A stretch of 64,000 nucleotides of DNA from Anarhynchus alexandrinus. Lineage: Eukaryota > Chordata > Aves > Charadriiformes > Charadriidae. The notes beneath the pieces are model-generated. The model did no database searches. It saw only the letters and a list, made by a program, of their open reading frames with translations, and was not told the origin of the DNA. This document shows, piece by piece, positions 27,801-38,960 of the stretch (the stretch's first letter is position 1; each line of letters begins with the position of its first letter). The position numbers were made by a program, and so were the translations under genes. The DNA lies in the NCBI GenBank assembly GCA_008711295.1, contig VUYV01000010.1, positions 7,392,589 to 7,456,588 of the forward strand, written 5' to 3'.

Positions 27801-28433
27801 AAAGGTATCTGAAAATATGACCTTCTGTCACATTCTTTTTTGTCTGTTTAGACAATCATAAAACAGACTCTGGATGTTTGAAACCCCTTCACTTTGTTTC
27901 TTCTAACAAAATGTGTCCTGTTTGTGCTGAAGTGATACAGGTTAACACTTTGAACAAGGAAAAAAGATAAGCATTTGGCGTACTAATTTCAGGAGCAACT
28001 GTTTTCAGTAGCCTGGAACCCTTCTGCAGTATATTGATGTTTCAATTTGTACAGAGTAGCAGCTGCCCTTAATGATAAAGGAAAGCGACTGCTCTGCTCC
28101 GCTCCGTGATGATGTGACATGGCAGCAGTAGTCTTGCGGAATGTGACATGACAACTTGAAATAATGATATGTAGATACGATGCCACAGACATGTCATGAA
28201 ACAACATAAATTACTAAAAATGATAGGAAGAGAAAACACCTTCAGAGCAAAAATATTGAGACAAAAAGTTGTCACTTATCACATCTGAGGTTAAAATGAA
28301 TATGCCAGTTCATGTGATTCCTACTAGAAACGGTTTAGTTTAAATGGTCTTTTATAATTGGGCTTTTTAAAATCAACACAGTCATCAGCAGACTCTAACT
28401 TGTCTCATACAAAAATAAGATGATTTTCTAGCA
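27801..28433. other. Unique non-coding sequence
   Basis: This stretch lies between the MIR candidate and the next CR1 copy. It is AT-rich, with no open frame longer than about 72 codons and no recognised repeat or RNA gene. Confidence 0.6.
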
Positions 28434-28838
28434 CAGAATCACAGAATGGTTAGAGTTGGAAGGGACCTTAAAGATCATCCAGTTCCAACTCCCTGCCATG
28501 GGCAGGGACACCTCCCACTAGCCCAGGTTGCTCAGAGCCCCATCCAACCTGGCCTTGAACACCTCCAGGGATGGAGCTTCCACAGCTTCTCTGGGCAGCC
28601 TGGGCCAATGTCTCACCACCCTCAGAGTAAAGAATTTCTTCCTAATATCTAATCTAAATCTGCCCTCTTTCAGTTTAAACCAGCTTCCCCTCATTGTATC
28701 GCTACACTCCCTGATAAAGAGTCCCTCCTCATCTTTTCTGTAGGCCCCCTTTAGGTCTATAGGCTATAAGGTGTCTGCAGAGCCTTCTCTTCTCCAGGCT
28801 GAAGAACCCCAACTCTCTCAGCCTGTCTTCACAGCATC
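28434..28838 (-). mobile_element. CR1 LINE, 5'-truncated
   Basis: The plus strand starts CACAGAATCACAGAATGGTT and continues with AGAGTTGGAAGGGACC, the reverse complement of the CR1 3' terminus, placing the element on the minus strand. Similarity runs about 400 bp through the 3' untranslated region and the end of ORF2 to the CTCAGCCTGTCTTCACA region near 28838. The equivalent segment of the 14.15-kb copy extends about 120 bp further. There are substitutions and a small local duplication-like change near 28753-28775 (TCTATAGGCTATAAGG), so it is older than the 14.15-kb copy. Confidence 0.94.
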
Positions 28839-30704
28839 TGCAATGCTTTTTAGTATAAACTCTTTCTGACTTTGGACGTGTGTGTGACCACACTCAAGAG
28901 GCCATGAAGGCTATGCCCACAGTCACAAGTAATGCATCTCAACAAGAACACATCTGTAGAGCAAAACGGTGCTGAAGGTCCAGCCCCCACACTACATGTA
29001 TTTCGGAGGTTTTTACTTCAGGTAGCTGTAGTCTGACTGGTCTGCTGCCCACCAGCTGCTGAAGGGCAGTAGCTGAGCTCCTGGAGTGCATCCTCCAGCC
29101 TAATATTATCGTGAATTAAAATTGGGTGTTCCAAAAACAGGCTGTGATGGGAACCAAAGCCCAGCAAGTGGAGACAACCAGGAGAGCATCTTCAAAAGCA
29201 CATTCTCAATCCACAGTGAAGCACTAATACATGCATGTCCAAAGACAACTGGGCTCCCTGAATGCTTCCAAAAGATGAACAAAATTGTTTATTCAAACAA
29301 TCAGATTAATCCTCCTGGAGGTGAGAGAATTATCATTGTGCTGATTAGAATTGGATCCGTGGATGATCCTTTTATCCAGGAGCTTCCTTCATCCGATTGG
29401 GCTTTGCTGCTTCAAAGAAAATGGAAATTGTTTCTGAACCATCTCTGATGTTGGGTAATGGAAAAGCCAAAGCCTGGCCTCTTTGAATCATTTCCATTAC
29501 AAATAATGTCAATGTGGCCCCTCAGACACGTTCCGGACAAATCTTTATGCCAATATCTACTCTGAACTTCCTTCCTCCCTTCCTGCTCTCTTCAGCCTTC
29601 TCTTTCTGTAAGAGAAGAGACTGTGCTTCATTCTTCTGTGAAGGCTTCTGCTGAACAAAAGCAATTGACTCTGAAAGTCATACTCTGACATCAAACCCTT
29701 AGACTTTTCAAAGCATTGCTCAGGGTTTTAGATGTGAGGCTCCTATTGAATTTAATTGGAGCTGTGCAGCTGCACCAAAGCTTTCAAGATGCACACCCTG
29801 AAATATTCATGTTGCCTTCCTCTCTTCCCTTTCTCTCAGCCACATTTGTTAAAGTTTAAAGGAAGTGGCTTCCTTCTTGTAGGTGCAAATTTGTGCTTGC
29901 ATAGTCTATGAAGACATTAGCATTTAGACATTGAACACCCTTGATTTGTATGCACCAGTCACTTGGTAAACAGCTGAAGTGGTTGCATATATGCTGTCAG
30001 TAAAGTCTGGCTACAAAAATGGATTCCACTTTTTAAAAGTCAAGCCCTATCAGATATCTGCTCTTCTGTTACTTGCACATAAAATGATTTTGATTCTAGT
30101 GTTTTAAAATCCCCCCCGTCCAGGCAGAGGTTTTCCGTTGCTGGTTGGTTTGCTCTCATTTTGCAGGATCCCAAGGTTGTCCAAGGTTGCTTTCCTTTCA
30201 GTAGGAGAGCATGACACAAGAGAGAGGCGAGGTATTAAAATCTTGGACGTATTCCCTCAGTTTGTATAGCACCCTTGAACGGAAGGTCTGGGGGCAGAGC
30301 TTGGCTTTCTGAGATGAGTTTGCTCGGTGGCTGAGAGAAAGGGTATGTGAGTGCTGGCACAAGAGCACTACAATGGAATAAGGATGATATATCATAAAAA
30401 GAATGATATCACTCATTTTAGAGCCACACATGTAGCGGGTATCTATCCCAGAGGAACATCATCTTCAGAAATTATTTCAGAAATAATTATACTCTGTTCT
30501 CCTCACTTAAATATAGACCCTTCAGAATTAGCTCTCATCTTATTTTCAAGCATATCCATCTCCGAAGGCTGCTTAACATGGAAGAGTTCCTAATTGCTTG
30601 ACTGCAAAGCGAGTCTGCTAAAAGTGCAGTCTGCTAGAAGAAGCCGGAGTGCTTCTGTTTAGGAGAAAATAGCAGGAATGCAGCTTTCTCTTTTCTTTGT
30701 CTCT
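28839..30704. other. Unique non-coding sequence
   Basis: There is no gene, RNA or confident repeat. The interval at about 29430-29560 is AT-leaning and non-repetitive and may be conserved. A pyrimidine-rich interval lies at about 29560-29640. The longest open frame (29122-29448, plus) has no recognisable domain. Confidence 0.55.
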
Positions 30705-30795
30705 GCTGATGTGCTGCATAGCCTCGATTCAGTAACCTGTTGGCATCTCAGTCTGCCCATCAGTAAAATGGGTATAAGTAAGAATAACGAAGGGC
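30705..30795 (+). mobile_element. Degraded MIR-type SINE, 3' half
   Basis: The sequence contains TCAGTAACCTGTTGGCATCT, then CAGTCTGCCCATCAGTAAAA and TGGGTATAAGTA. This follows the MIR 3' half in order: the acttaacctctctgtgcctcag region, then tcctcatctgtaaaatgggg, then an AT-rich tail. The tRNA-derived head is not recognisable. The divergence suggests an ancient copy. A short chance match is possible, but three consecutive landmarks at the correct spacing argue against it. Confidence 0.55.
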
Positions 30796-30879
30796 AATCT
30801 GTGGCAAAAGCTGACGTTATGGCACTCACCATTTTACGCAGCTGCTGATGCTGCAAGCACGTGCGTTCCTGTGCTTCAT

Positions 30880-31480
30880 AATTTCCCACTCGTTAGCTGT
30901 GCTGAATTAACTGACCACATGCACAGCCCTAATCCATTGCCAACAGAGTAAAACGCATTATCTTAAAACACCCGGAAGGCAAGCTGGCTGATAAGCAGAA
31001 AATCAGAAAGATCTGGTTACTCATTTGTTTGTAATTGTGGGTCCACACGCATAATTAATGTTTCTGGGCTGATCCGAGGCCTTCAGAAGCAAAGGATAGT
31101 AGGAGAACTTGTACTTTTGTTTGTTGTTGTCAGGCTTTGTAAAACCTCTTGCACGAACAGCCTTCAGAAATACTGGTTTATCCTTCAGCCCGGGAAAGAT
31201 TTGCCTCATCAGCAAGGTGCTGCTATTTTAGCTGCCTACCTTTCTAATTGAATTTAGAATATAACAGAATCATCACTAGCAGCACTGCAAACCTTCCCAG
31301 TTTGCTCTGGATAATTTTGCCTCGCTGCTGCAGGGTTTTCTGCGTACTGTTGGGAACACCCAGGGAAAAATGCAAATTGTGACACAGAATTACTGAGCTC
31401 TCCGCAACAGCCGACAAGATCTAAGTACATTCTCTGTGTCTATCTCTGACTGCTTCTGATTTCACTTGTTGTCATGTGTT
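30880..31480. promoter_or_regulatory. Candidate conserved non-coding element block
   Basis: This is unique sequence of even composition containing clustered homeodomain-like cores (CATAATTAATG near 31050, TCTAATTGAATT near 31243) and other short motifs, without repeats or a coding frame. The call is made on appearance only. Confidence 0.25.
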
Positions 31481-33134
31481 TAGATTGGCAATTGTTTTGT
31501 ATAGATAGACCTGTAGTGTTAATATCCTGCTTTGATGATATTACTCTTCAGGAATATTAATGAGTGGCTTCTGTATGTAGCATCTTTAAAACCTTCCACT
31601 GCTGGTATTTTTTTTTTTTATTTTTTTTTTTAAATGGTGAAAGAGCACTGCTGAAGGCCCCTTGGGTAAATAGTGTTTAAAGTAGTCCACGCATTTTAAT
31701 TAGCAAAGAAATACATAGATAAGGATGAAAGATTTGTTTTCCTCAGGCAAACCATGAGAACATCAGGCCCACAGGTAGCTTAGTTTAACTCCAGAGAGAT
31801 TACATTTATATCTCCTCGTCTATATCCTAGAAATGCCGTTCTCTTACAAGCAGTACAAATTAAGGCAAGATAAAGGTGTCTTCTCTGCTGGAGGTTTAAG
31901 GTCCTTTTTGCTGCACATTATTAAGGTGTCCTATATAGGAGGGGGGAAAAAAAGGCAAAACCAGAAGAAAACTGCAGCTTAATCTGTGTATGAGACTATT
32001 TTTGCACGCACAGGAAAAACATGGGTTATTTTAACTAATGATTGGTTGTAGAAGTGGGTTGGTTGTGCTTACTGGTCATGAAGCAGAGGATTCATGAAAC
32101 ATATTTACATGGTTTAATTATTAAAAATTAGTTTTCTGTGTTATCAAGCTTCTGGTAGAAGATGCACCTCTGGTACTCTCCTTTGCTGTGTAGCTGCAGG
32201 CTAGGCTCTTGAGGTTTTTTTAAAGAGGTAACCTCAAGATAACCTCAAGGTAACCTCTTGAGGTTTTTTTTTTTTTAAACTTCAGGTTTTTAACCTCTTT
32301 TGAGGTTAAATGACTGGCCTGTGCCTACAGGCATATAGCATATATATGAGCACTAATGTGGTATACAAGGGGTATGTTTTGAGGCATGAGGTTAGCAATG
32401 ACTTGTAGAGGCAGGGATTTTGTCGGCACCTCCATCAGTCTGGTCACTTGAGCTCTAGGAAAGGGTTACTGTTTGCTTCTCGGCAGGAGTATAGGCCATG
32501 CACGGAAAAGTCTGAGGAAAGATGTTTTGTGAATTACCTTCCTAGCTGCCATAGCATTGTCTCTCTCTGAAAAGGTATGGAGATTACCGCATTTAGAGAT
32601 CAACAAGGTTTGCTGTTGCTGGAGAACATCAGGAGGACAAGGAAGGTGCTGCACGTGCAGAGCTCCTCATAGGGCTACAGCTCATTTCTACACTGTTTTC
32701 TAGTTTTCCAATGAGGTCATCAGCTCAGGAACAAGGAAATGTGCATGGCTTGGCTGAGATCACAAGGAAGGGACACAAACTAATCGGAGGCACTAGAGGG
32801 CCTTCTGGTCCCCAGCGAGAAGGCTGAGCCACGGGTGCTGCTGCTTCTTCCTTCTGTCTTTCAGAAGCAGCTGGACTTGCTCGTGCCAAAACAGAGCGAA
32901 TGACTGAAAGATAACGGTGAGACTTTTCTCAGTGCCTGCCTTGAGACCATTGTCAGCACGGCTCAGATAAAGATGCCTGCTAGTTCGGAGATAAAGGAAC
33001 CCATCATACCTTGCAGCATTTGTTGTGTAGGAGCTGGTCTTAAACGGTGTCTGGTCCTGTGCTGTGACAGACGGCGGGTAGTCCCAGCACCACCCATTAC
33101 GTTTTGCTTTAAGAGGATGCTGAATATGCCACGG
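31481..33134. other. Unique non-coding sequence with low-complexity tracts
   Basis: It contains a poly-T tract at 31608-31631 interrupted by one A, a G/A-rich run near 31940-31955 and the inverted-repeat cluster annotated separately at 32208-32309. No gene is recognised. The short frames at about 32466-32654 and 32793-33176 (minus) have no domains. Confidence 0.6.
32208..32309. repeat. Cluster of AACCTC/GAGGTT inverted and direct repeats
   Basis: Within about 100 bp the nonamer CTTGAGGTT occurs at 32208-32216 and 32257-32265, and its reverse complement AACCTCAAG at 32230-32238 and 32241-32249. GAGGTAACCTC at 32225-32235 is a perfect palindrome. At 32290-32309 there is a perfect 8-bp inverted repeat, TTAACCTC and GAGGTTAA, around a TTTT loop. 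Poly-T tracts separate the units. The arrangement could form nested hairpins, either as DNA or in a transcript. It may come from local slippage and inversion during replication. No known family was recognised. Confidence 0.85.
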
Positions 33135-33214
33135 AACTTGATTGAGATCCTGCGATACCAGAATNTTGATATGCATTGATATGCAACTTGATTGAGATCC
33201 TGCGATACCAGAAT
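33135..33214 (+). repeat. Local 50-bp-period direct duplication flanking an ambiguous base
   Basis: A 30-bp sequence beginning AACTTGATTGAGATCC occupies 33135-33164 and again, identically, 33185-33214. Between the copies lies an N at 33165 followed by two exact copies of the 10-mer TTGATATGCA (33166-33175 and 33176-33185). The exact identity and the single N suggest an assembly join where two overlapping ends were not merged, rather than a biological tandem duplication, although a recent true duplication remains possible. Confidence 0.9.
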
Positions 33215-34279
33215 AAACTCTTGCAGAGTTATTGTGTGTTATTCAATGAAGCAAAACGTTTCTGAAAGACGTCGTCTCCAAGTGCGTGCAAGATTGATTT
33301 GATTTCCAGACCTAAGACAGATTCTTTAGCATTAATAAATTCAAGACCCAAATGGGAAGGGGGTGGTGTCTGCTCTCCAGGTTGTGCACTGATGTAGGTA
33401 GCCTCTGGGCTGCTCTAATTAATCTCTCCCCTGCTTTGGGATATTCGGAGCAAGGAGGGCAGGCTGGCAGCCAAAACCATGAGGTCTGTGCCAGACGAGG
33501 GTCCCACGTGCTGGTGGGGTCTGCAGCTCTGCCTCCCGGCCCCCTTGCTGTGCTGATGCCATCCAAACGGGGCAGCCCAGAGCTGAGAAATGGGAGCTTT
33601 TACGTGAAAGGCTGCGAAAAACGCGTGCCAGGGCCGTAACCATCATCGTGTGCGATTATGGTACACACATGGGCAGATTTGTTAAACAGAGCATGAGGTG
33701 GAAGAGCCTTCCACTGCCTAAGCAGAAGCCTTTGTTATAGAAGCCTCTGCCATTTACTGGTCATTTGTTGTGGTCTTTTGAGAAATAAGTCAGTGCTGTC
33801 TCCAACTTAATTACCAGTGTAAAAGACGATTTATCACTTACCAAAGCTTTGATTGCTTTTTCAGCCTTGCATGGCCTCTTGGTTGGTAGGTGGAATGGTG
33901 TACAAGATTGGCGTTTTTTTTTTAAAGGGAAATTCTTACCATAAAAAAAAGACAGACAGAAAGGAGCCAAAAATTCAACTTCCAATTCTGTGCTTTAATG
34001 TCTGCCTGATATTTTTAATTGTCTTTGAATGTAAGCTTATTGTAGTTCTCATTTAGAAATCAGGAAAAATAAAATCTCATTTAAGAAGTCTATCTTTGGG
34101 TTCATATTTTTTAAAAATTTTGCCCCTGAGAATGAAGATGCAACCTCCCATAGCCTAAAATGCAAGAGTCAGCAGGAGAAATAGCTCACTTGAAAAAAAA
34201 TAATCTGAGGCATAATTATTAATTAATGTACAAAAAAAGATTTGGTGTGCAAAAATCTGTCTTTTTCTCATTTTTATCA
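33215..34279. other. Unique non-coding sequence
   Basis: No gene or repeat is recognised. A GC-richer segment lies at about 33440-33640 with overlapping open frames on both strands (75-95 codons) that have no recognisable domain. Short A- and T-runs occur at about 33916-33924, 33942-33949 and 34192-34201. Confidence 0.6.
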
Positions 34280-34720
34280 CTGTTTTCCTCTTCTGGACTT
34301 TAGCTGTGACTCTGAACGAGCCATCTTATGTTATATTTTTGCAGATCAAATAATCGGAAGAAAACAGGTCACATGTTTTGACAGATACCACATAAAAGGA
34401 AATGTTCAGACTGCTATAGCCATACTCAAATTTGATTATATGGAATTAAGTTTCTTCAAAGCAAATGGCTTTCTTTTTCTTCCCGGTGTTTCTCATGCAA
34501 TTAGCAAGTTGGTTATATTAACTCAGTTGACAGACGATATTACTGATCTTATCAACTTTCACTTGTGTATACAGGGCTTTATTAATTTCATGTTTGCTTA
34601 TGAACTTCTTTGTCAACAATAAAATTAGTGGGTAAATGCAGAACATACGTGTCATGGAAATGCGTTGTTTGCTTTGCTTATCAGCAAATAACAAACTTTT
34701 GGCAAATAAATAAGAGCAAC
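34280..34720. promoter_or_regulatory. Candidate conserved non-coding element, containing a 126-codon open frame
   Basis: This AT-rich block has a pyrimidine tract ending in TTTAG near 34302 and clustered short motifs resembling homeodomain and TALE-type sites (TGACAG near 34527, CAAATAATC near 34347, CAACAATAAAATTA near 34614). A plus-strand frame runs open from 34242 to a stop at 34622, which overlaps an AATAAA. Its translation is rich in hydrophobic and aromatic residues and matches no family I know. The composition fits AT-rich DNA read by chance better than a real protein. A conserved enhancer is my preferred reading, and a lineage-specific terminal exon is the alternative. Confidence 0.3.
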
Positions 34721-37700
34721 GAGGGAGCAGGTGGGTCTTGGGGGTTTCTTTTGCCACTGTTGGCACGTCGTCATGTTGCTAAGTTACAGTAGCTTCTGGC
34801 TTCTACTTTACAGAGTAGAAGTTATTTTTGAATGCATAATGAACACAGTACCAGGGACTCACAAAGCTGTTCTGGAAGTGGCTGTGTTTCAGGGGGGATT
34901 GGGAACGAGGTCTGGAGGCTGACCCTGCAAAACACCGGTCTGGTACAAAACCGGTTCCTACCATTGCATTACAATTAAAAAGGTGTGCACTTTATTTATT
35001 TTTATAAAATGTCTTAAAAATAGCAAACAGCAATAATTAACTGCTGGATTGGATGGTACCTGCCTGTGACTCGCAGAGCATAGGCTGAGCCTGGTTGTTT
35101 TTCTGAGAATGTGGGAATGATCATGACTAGAAGTAAAAAATTCCAAATTAATATCCCTGAAGAGAATATTCTCAGAATAGATTCCTATTTCCTTACTGAA
35201 AGCTTAGTTCTTTGTATCACTAGTCAAAAGTTTTTATTCCTCATATTGCAGCAGTGATTTCATCATTACCGCTACGGAGACAACAAGCAGTAACACCCAA
35301 CCAAATCACCCAGCGTGGTCCTCGCTATTCCTTCTTCTGAGGCACCAAAAGGGAAACAGAGTGATATTGCTTAGGGTTCAGTTGTGCTGGTGGCATTACA
35401 AAGGCTGAAGCTCTGAACTGAAAAATGGAATCAGCTTTCATACTGGAATTGGAAATTATGTACAGATTTTTATTGATATTCCAGTTGGAGAGAGGAAAAC
35501 ATCATTTTCCTGCTGGTTAGAAGTTGCACTCCACCATCTGTTGCTGGGCAATGTAAGCCCTTTGGAAGGGCTGGAGTTCAACTCCACTTGGCTTCAGGCT
35601 TAACCTGCCTCTCTAGTGGAGGAGAGGAGTCCAGGGGGTCAGATGGTGGGAGCATATGACTCAAAGCTGCTGGGAGATATTGGAGGATGGCCTGAGTCCA
35701 GGGAGACGAGCACAGGGTAGCTTAATGCAGAAAATTGCTAAGTAATGTGCTTTGGCAGCAAGTTGTCTGTCTGAGTGCTGTGAAATCGTTTGGGGCAGTG
35801 AGAGGGGAAAGGATGCCCTGTAGCAGGGCACTGAAACCCAAAGAGAGATGCAGGAAACCATCAAGTCTACGGGAAAAATTTGGGAATTTCTGGCCGTCGG
35901 CTGAGCTTCTGGTTTATGTCGGTTAATAGTTTCTAGGCATGATTAACTCAACATACTACTTGCCAGAGTTAGGCAGTGTTGGTAGATCCCAACACAGCAG
36001 GAGGTGAGACCTCGATAGTATGTTCTCTAGTCTGAGTTCTTCTACCTGAAGTTATTCTTTTGTCCAGTCTTTCCTTTTCCTACTGAAATGGGTCCTGGAG
36101 GAAGGATTTAGGTGTTGTTTTTTTTCTAAGAGTTCATAGAGTTGTCTCAGCTCTGCTTCTGATGAAGTCTGTAGGTGTCCTATTCCTGCTAAAGATATTT
36201 CCATGGGGGTGTAGGGAATATTCTTGTCCATGCAAGGGAAACGTTCTTCTCTGCTTGTTGGGAAGCTGTTAAAAGTCTGGCATTTTTTTTTTTGTTCTGG
36301 ATACCTCAGTTTTCTCTCAGGGTGTATTGTCTAAATGCTATATCCTTATATGTAAGAAAAGAAAGTATGTGAAACCTCAGAGACCCAGCTGGGGAGAAGC
36401 AGCAAGCCCCAGGACACCCCTGTCTGAGGGAAAAATCAGAATAGCTGTAAAGATGACACTAGTACTAAGCATTTCTTTTGCAGATAGTTACGGGTATAGA
36501 CTGACTCACGCCAGGACTACCTGAGGCACTTCTCCCTTCGTGCCTCCAGGAGCCCGCTGGGATGTCTGATTCATCCCTGCAGGCTGAGACAGAACCATCA
36601 GGCTCTGAAAAATGGATTTCAAGGGGATTTCGCTCATTGTCTCAGCATGGCACTCTTCAGGACAGCTCGCCCTCTGCAGAAATCATCATAATCATGCCTA
36701 GGCTTCTCAAAGGAGGCCATGCTGGGTTTCCAGCCTCCCCTGGGATCTGGGCTCCTTATGCGGTGACATGGCTTCAGAGATGTCCTTTCTTCTTAGAACA
36801 GATGAAGTCAACAGGGGGTCTGCAGAAAGAGGCTTTTGAAAGAAAGTTGGTGAATATAATGGGGAGCGGGAAACTTTCCATACGGTTTTAAACCTGCCCC
36901 TCTGGAGTCTAAGATGATTACACCTATGCTCAAGCTTTACAGGTAAGCCCCTAAAATGCAGGGAGAGGGCCTGATCAAGCCTCTGTCCTTCTCTGCTCAG
37001 CGCCATCAGGAGTATTACAAACAAAAATGAAAGTGGCAGGTCGCAGCGGAGCCGCCGCGGGTGAACCACAGGCAGACCCAGTGGCCAGAGCCAGCTCTGG
37101 CTTTTATATGTTTTTCTTCCCATAAAGCAGAGAGAAATTCTTGCACCTCCCGCAGGACTGATCGTGGAGGTTTGCTAAATGCGAACCACAGCTCTGTATT
37201 CTCAGAGATTCAAGAGCAGACCCAGCTTAGAGCTCCTACCATCTGTCACTTGTCACCAGCACTGTCCCTCCAGGCAGAGCTGCGGTGGGGCAGTGCTGCA
37301 GCAGCCACCTGCAAAGCCATGAGTGGGGAGGGGGAAGCAATGCAAAAGGATGATTATTCACTGGTTTTCACAATAAGGGAATTAGGGAGCTTCTGAATCT
37401 CTCAGCAGGTTAATAACTTAGAAGAAGCATTATTTCCACATAACTGAACTGTGGAGTTTGTTACCATGTGATTTGGTGGGCATAAGAAGTTTAGATGACT
37501 TCCAAAAGCCATTGGGAAACATTACGGAAGGAAAATGCACTGACTGGTAAGCACAGTGATGGAGAAGTTTGAGACTGGTAACTCCTCCCAGTTCCTCACC
37601 ATGGAAGGAACACCTTATATCTTTTCTCTACGGACCTTAAGCTGATGCCTGACAGGTACTGCATTAGACCTCAAGTGCACAGAAACCAATATGACAATTC

Positions 37701-38629
37701 CTATGTTTCTTACGCTGGCTTTACAGCAAGAAGCTATGTGGTGGAGGTGATTTTGGACTCCTTTTGATATTCAGTCTCAGGTCAAAAAATGGCCAAGAAG
37801 GATGAAGAAAGAAGGGGAAGTATATGCATGTAGGATTTGTTACCATCATTTGCTATGGAAAAGCTTGGCAAACCATTTAATTCAGTATTCAGTAACATCT
37901 GTATGACCATGCAGTCTCTATATTGAAAGATTCTGCAACTGAAGTGGTCAGATATGATGGTGAGGACAGCCACAAAGGCATTGCAATAGGGTGGTGACTG
38001 GCCACACAAGAAGATGGGTAGCTGGTCCTGCTTGTCTTAGACCAGAGCCACTATCAACACGGTTCACAGGCTTCTTCAAGCAGTAGCAGTTCATAGAGAT
38101 GCTTGGCTTGTCACAGCCCCAAAGTAAAACGTATTAGCCTTAACATAATGAAAGAGGTTAAGATAAACACATCATCTTCATCTTTGTTGTGAGCTAAGAG
38201 CATGCATATGAGCAGTTACGGCAGATCAACCAATGTGTGGTAACTCATTACGCTGCAATAGCTTGATCATACTTCTGAGCCCTTGAGCTTCTCCGTTTAC
38301 TGCAAGGATCTTCATTTTCTGCCAAGCTCATACCTCCTCTTTGTTTTTCAGCGAACGATTTCACTGGCGTTTTATGCTCTTCTCTCCTTTTACCTGCAAT
38401 TCCTTTGACATTTGTCTGAAACACACCTCAAATCCCAGTGTCAGGATATAGGAACTAGTAGATCTTGTTGTTCTTGACCTTTTTTGGAACCTCACAAGGA
38501 ACAGCCCTGGAGCTGTTTCCTCTGAAGTACACTGACCCATTTATATCTGTGACAGATGCCTGGGAGGTGTCAAGACACAGGTTTCCCACCTTGGGAAGGA
38601 GCAAAGGTCTGTGCTCATTCAGCCCTACG
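34721..38629. other. Unique non-coding sequence, about 3.9 kb
   Basis: No gene or confident repeat is recognised. A GC-richer, CpG-containing spot lies near 37040-37065. The longest frames are 36562-36891 (plus, 109 codons) and 36707-37123 (minus, 138 codons). They overlap on opposite strands and neither shows a domain. Poly-T occurs at about 36280-36291. Confidence 0.55.
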
Positions 38630-38960
38630 GAGGGTTAATTATTGTTTTGCTTAAAAAAGCATTCGGCTGCCCTTAGGTATAGGAATTTATTTAAGCCTTA
38701 TCTGCATAATTATCATGTTTATTGCTCAACACAGCTGGATGGATATGAAGAGTATGCAGTTTTTGATACATACTTTATGTCAGAACCATTACAAGGGAAA
38801 ATGATCATCTCTTATAGCCCCTGCAAAGAGGCTGGCAGTAATAGCTAGTTTTCTGACTTTAAAAAACAAATCCTAGGACCCGATTTATTGGGCCTATTTA
38901 CATATTTTTGATGCTAAAGCTTTTCCTCCCTTTATGGAAATGCACGCTGTGGTGATGAAC
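38630..38960. promoter_or_regulatory. Candidate conserved non-coding element
   Basis: This is an AT-rich unique block with clustered homeodomain-like cores (GGTTAATTATTG, CATAATTATCATG), CATATTTTTGATG, and GATA/TATC-like and E-box-like (CAGCTGG) sequences. A 68-codon frame at 38642-38848 has no recognisable domain. The call is made on appearance only, and alignment would decide it. Confidence 0.27.

Noticed and set aside
36562..37123. Frames of 109 codons (plus) and 138 codons (minus) overlapping each other
   Set aside because: Opposing frames with no family resemblance and no gene-like context. Length is within chance for this base composition.
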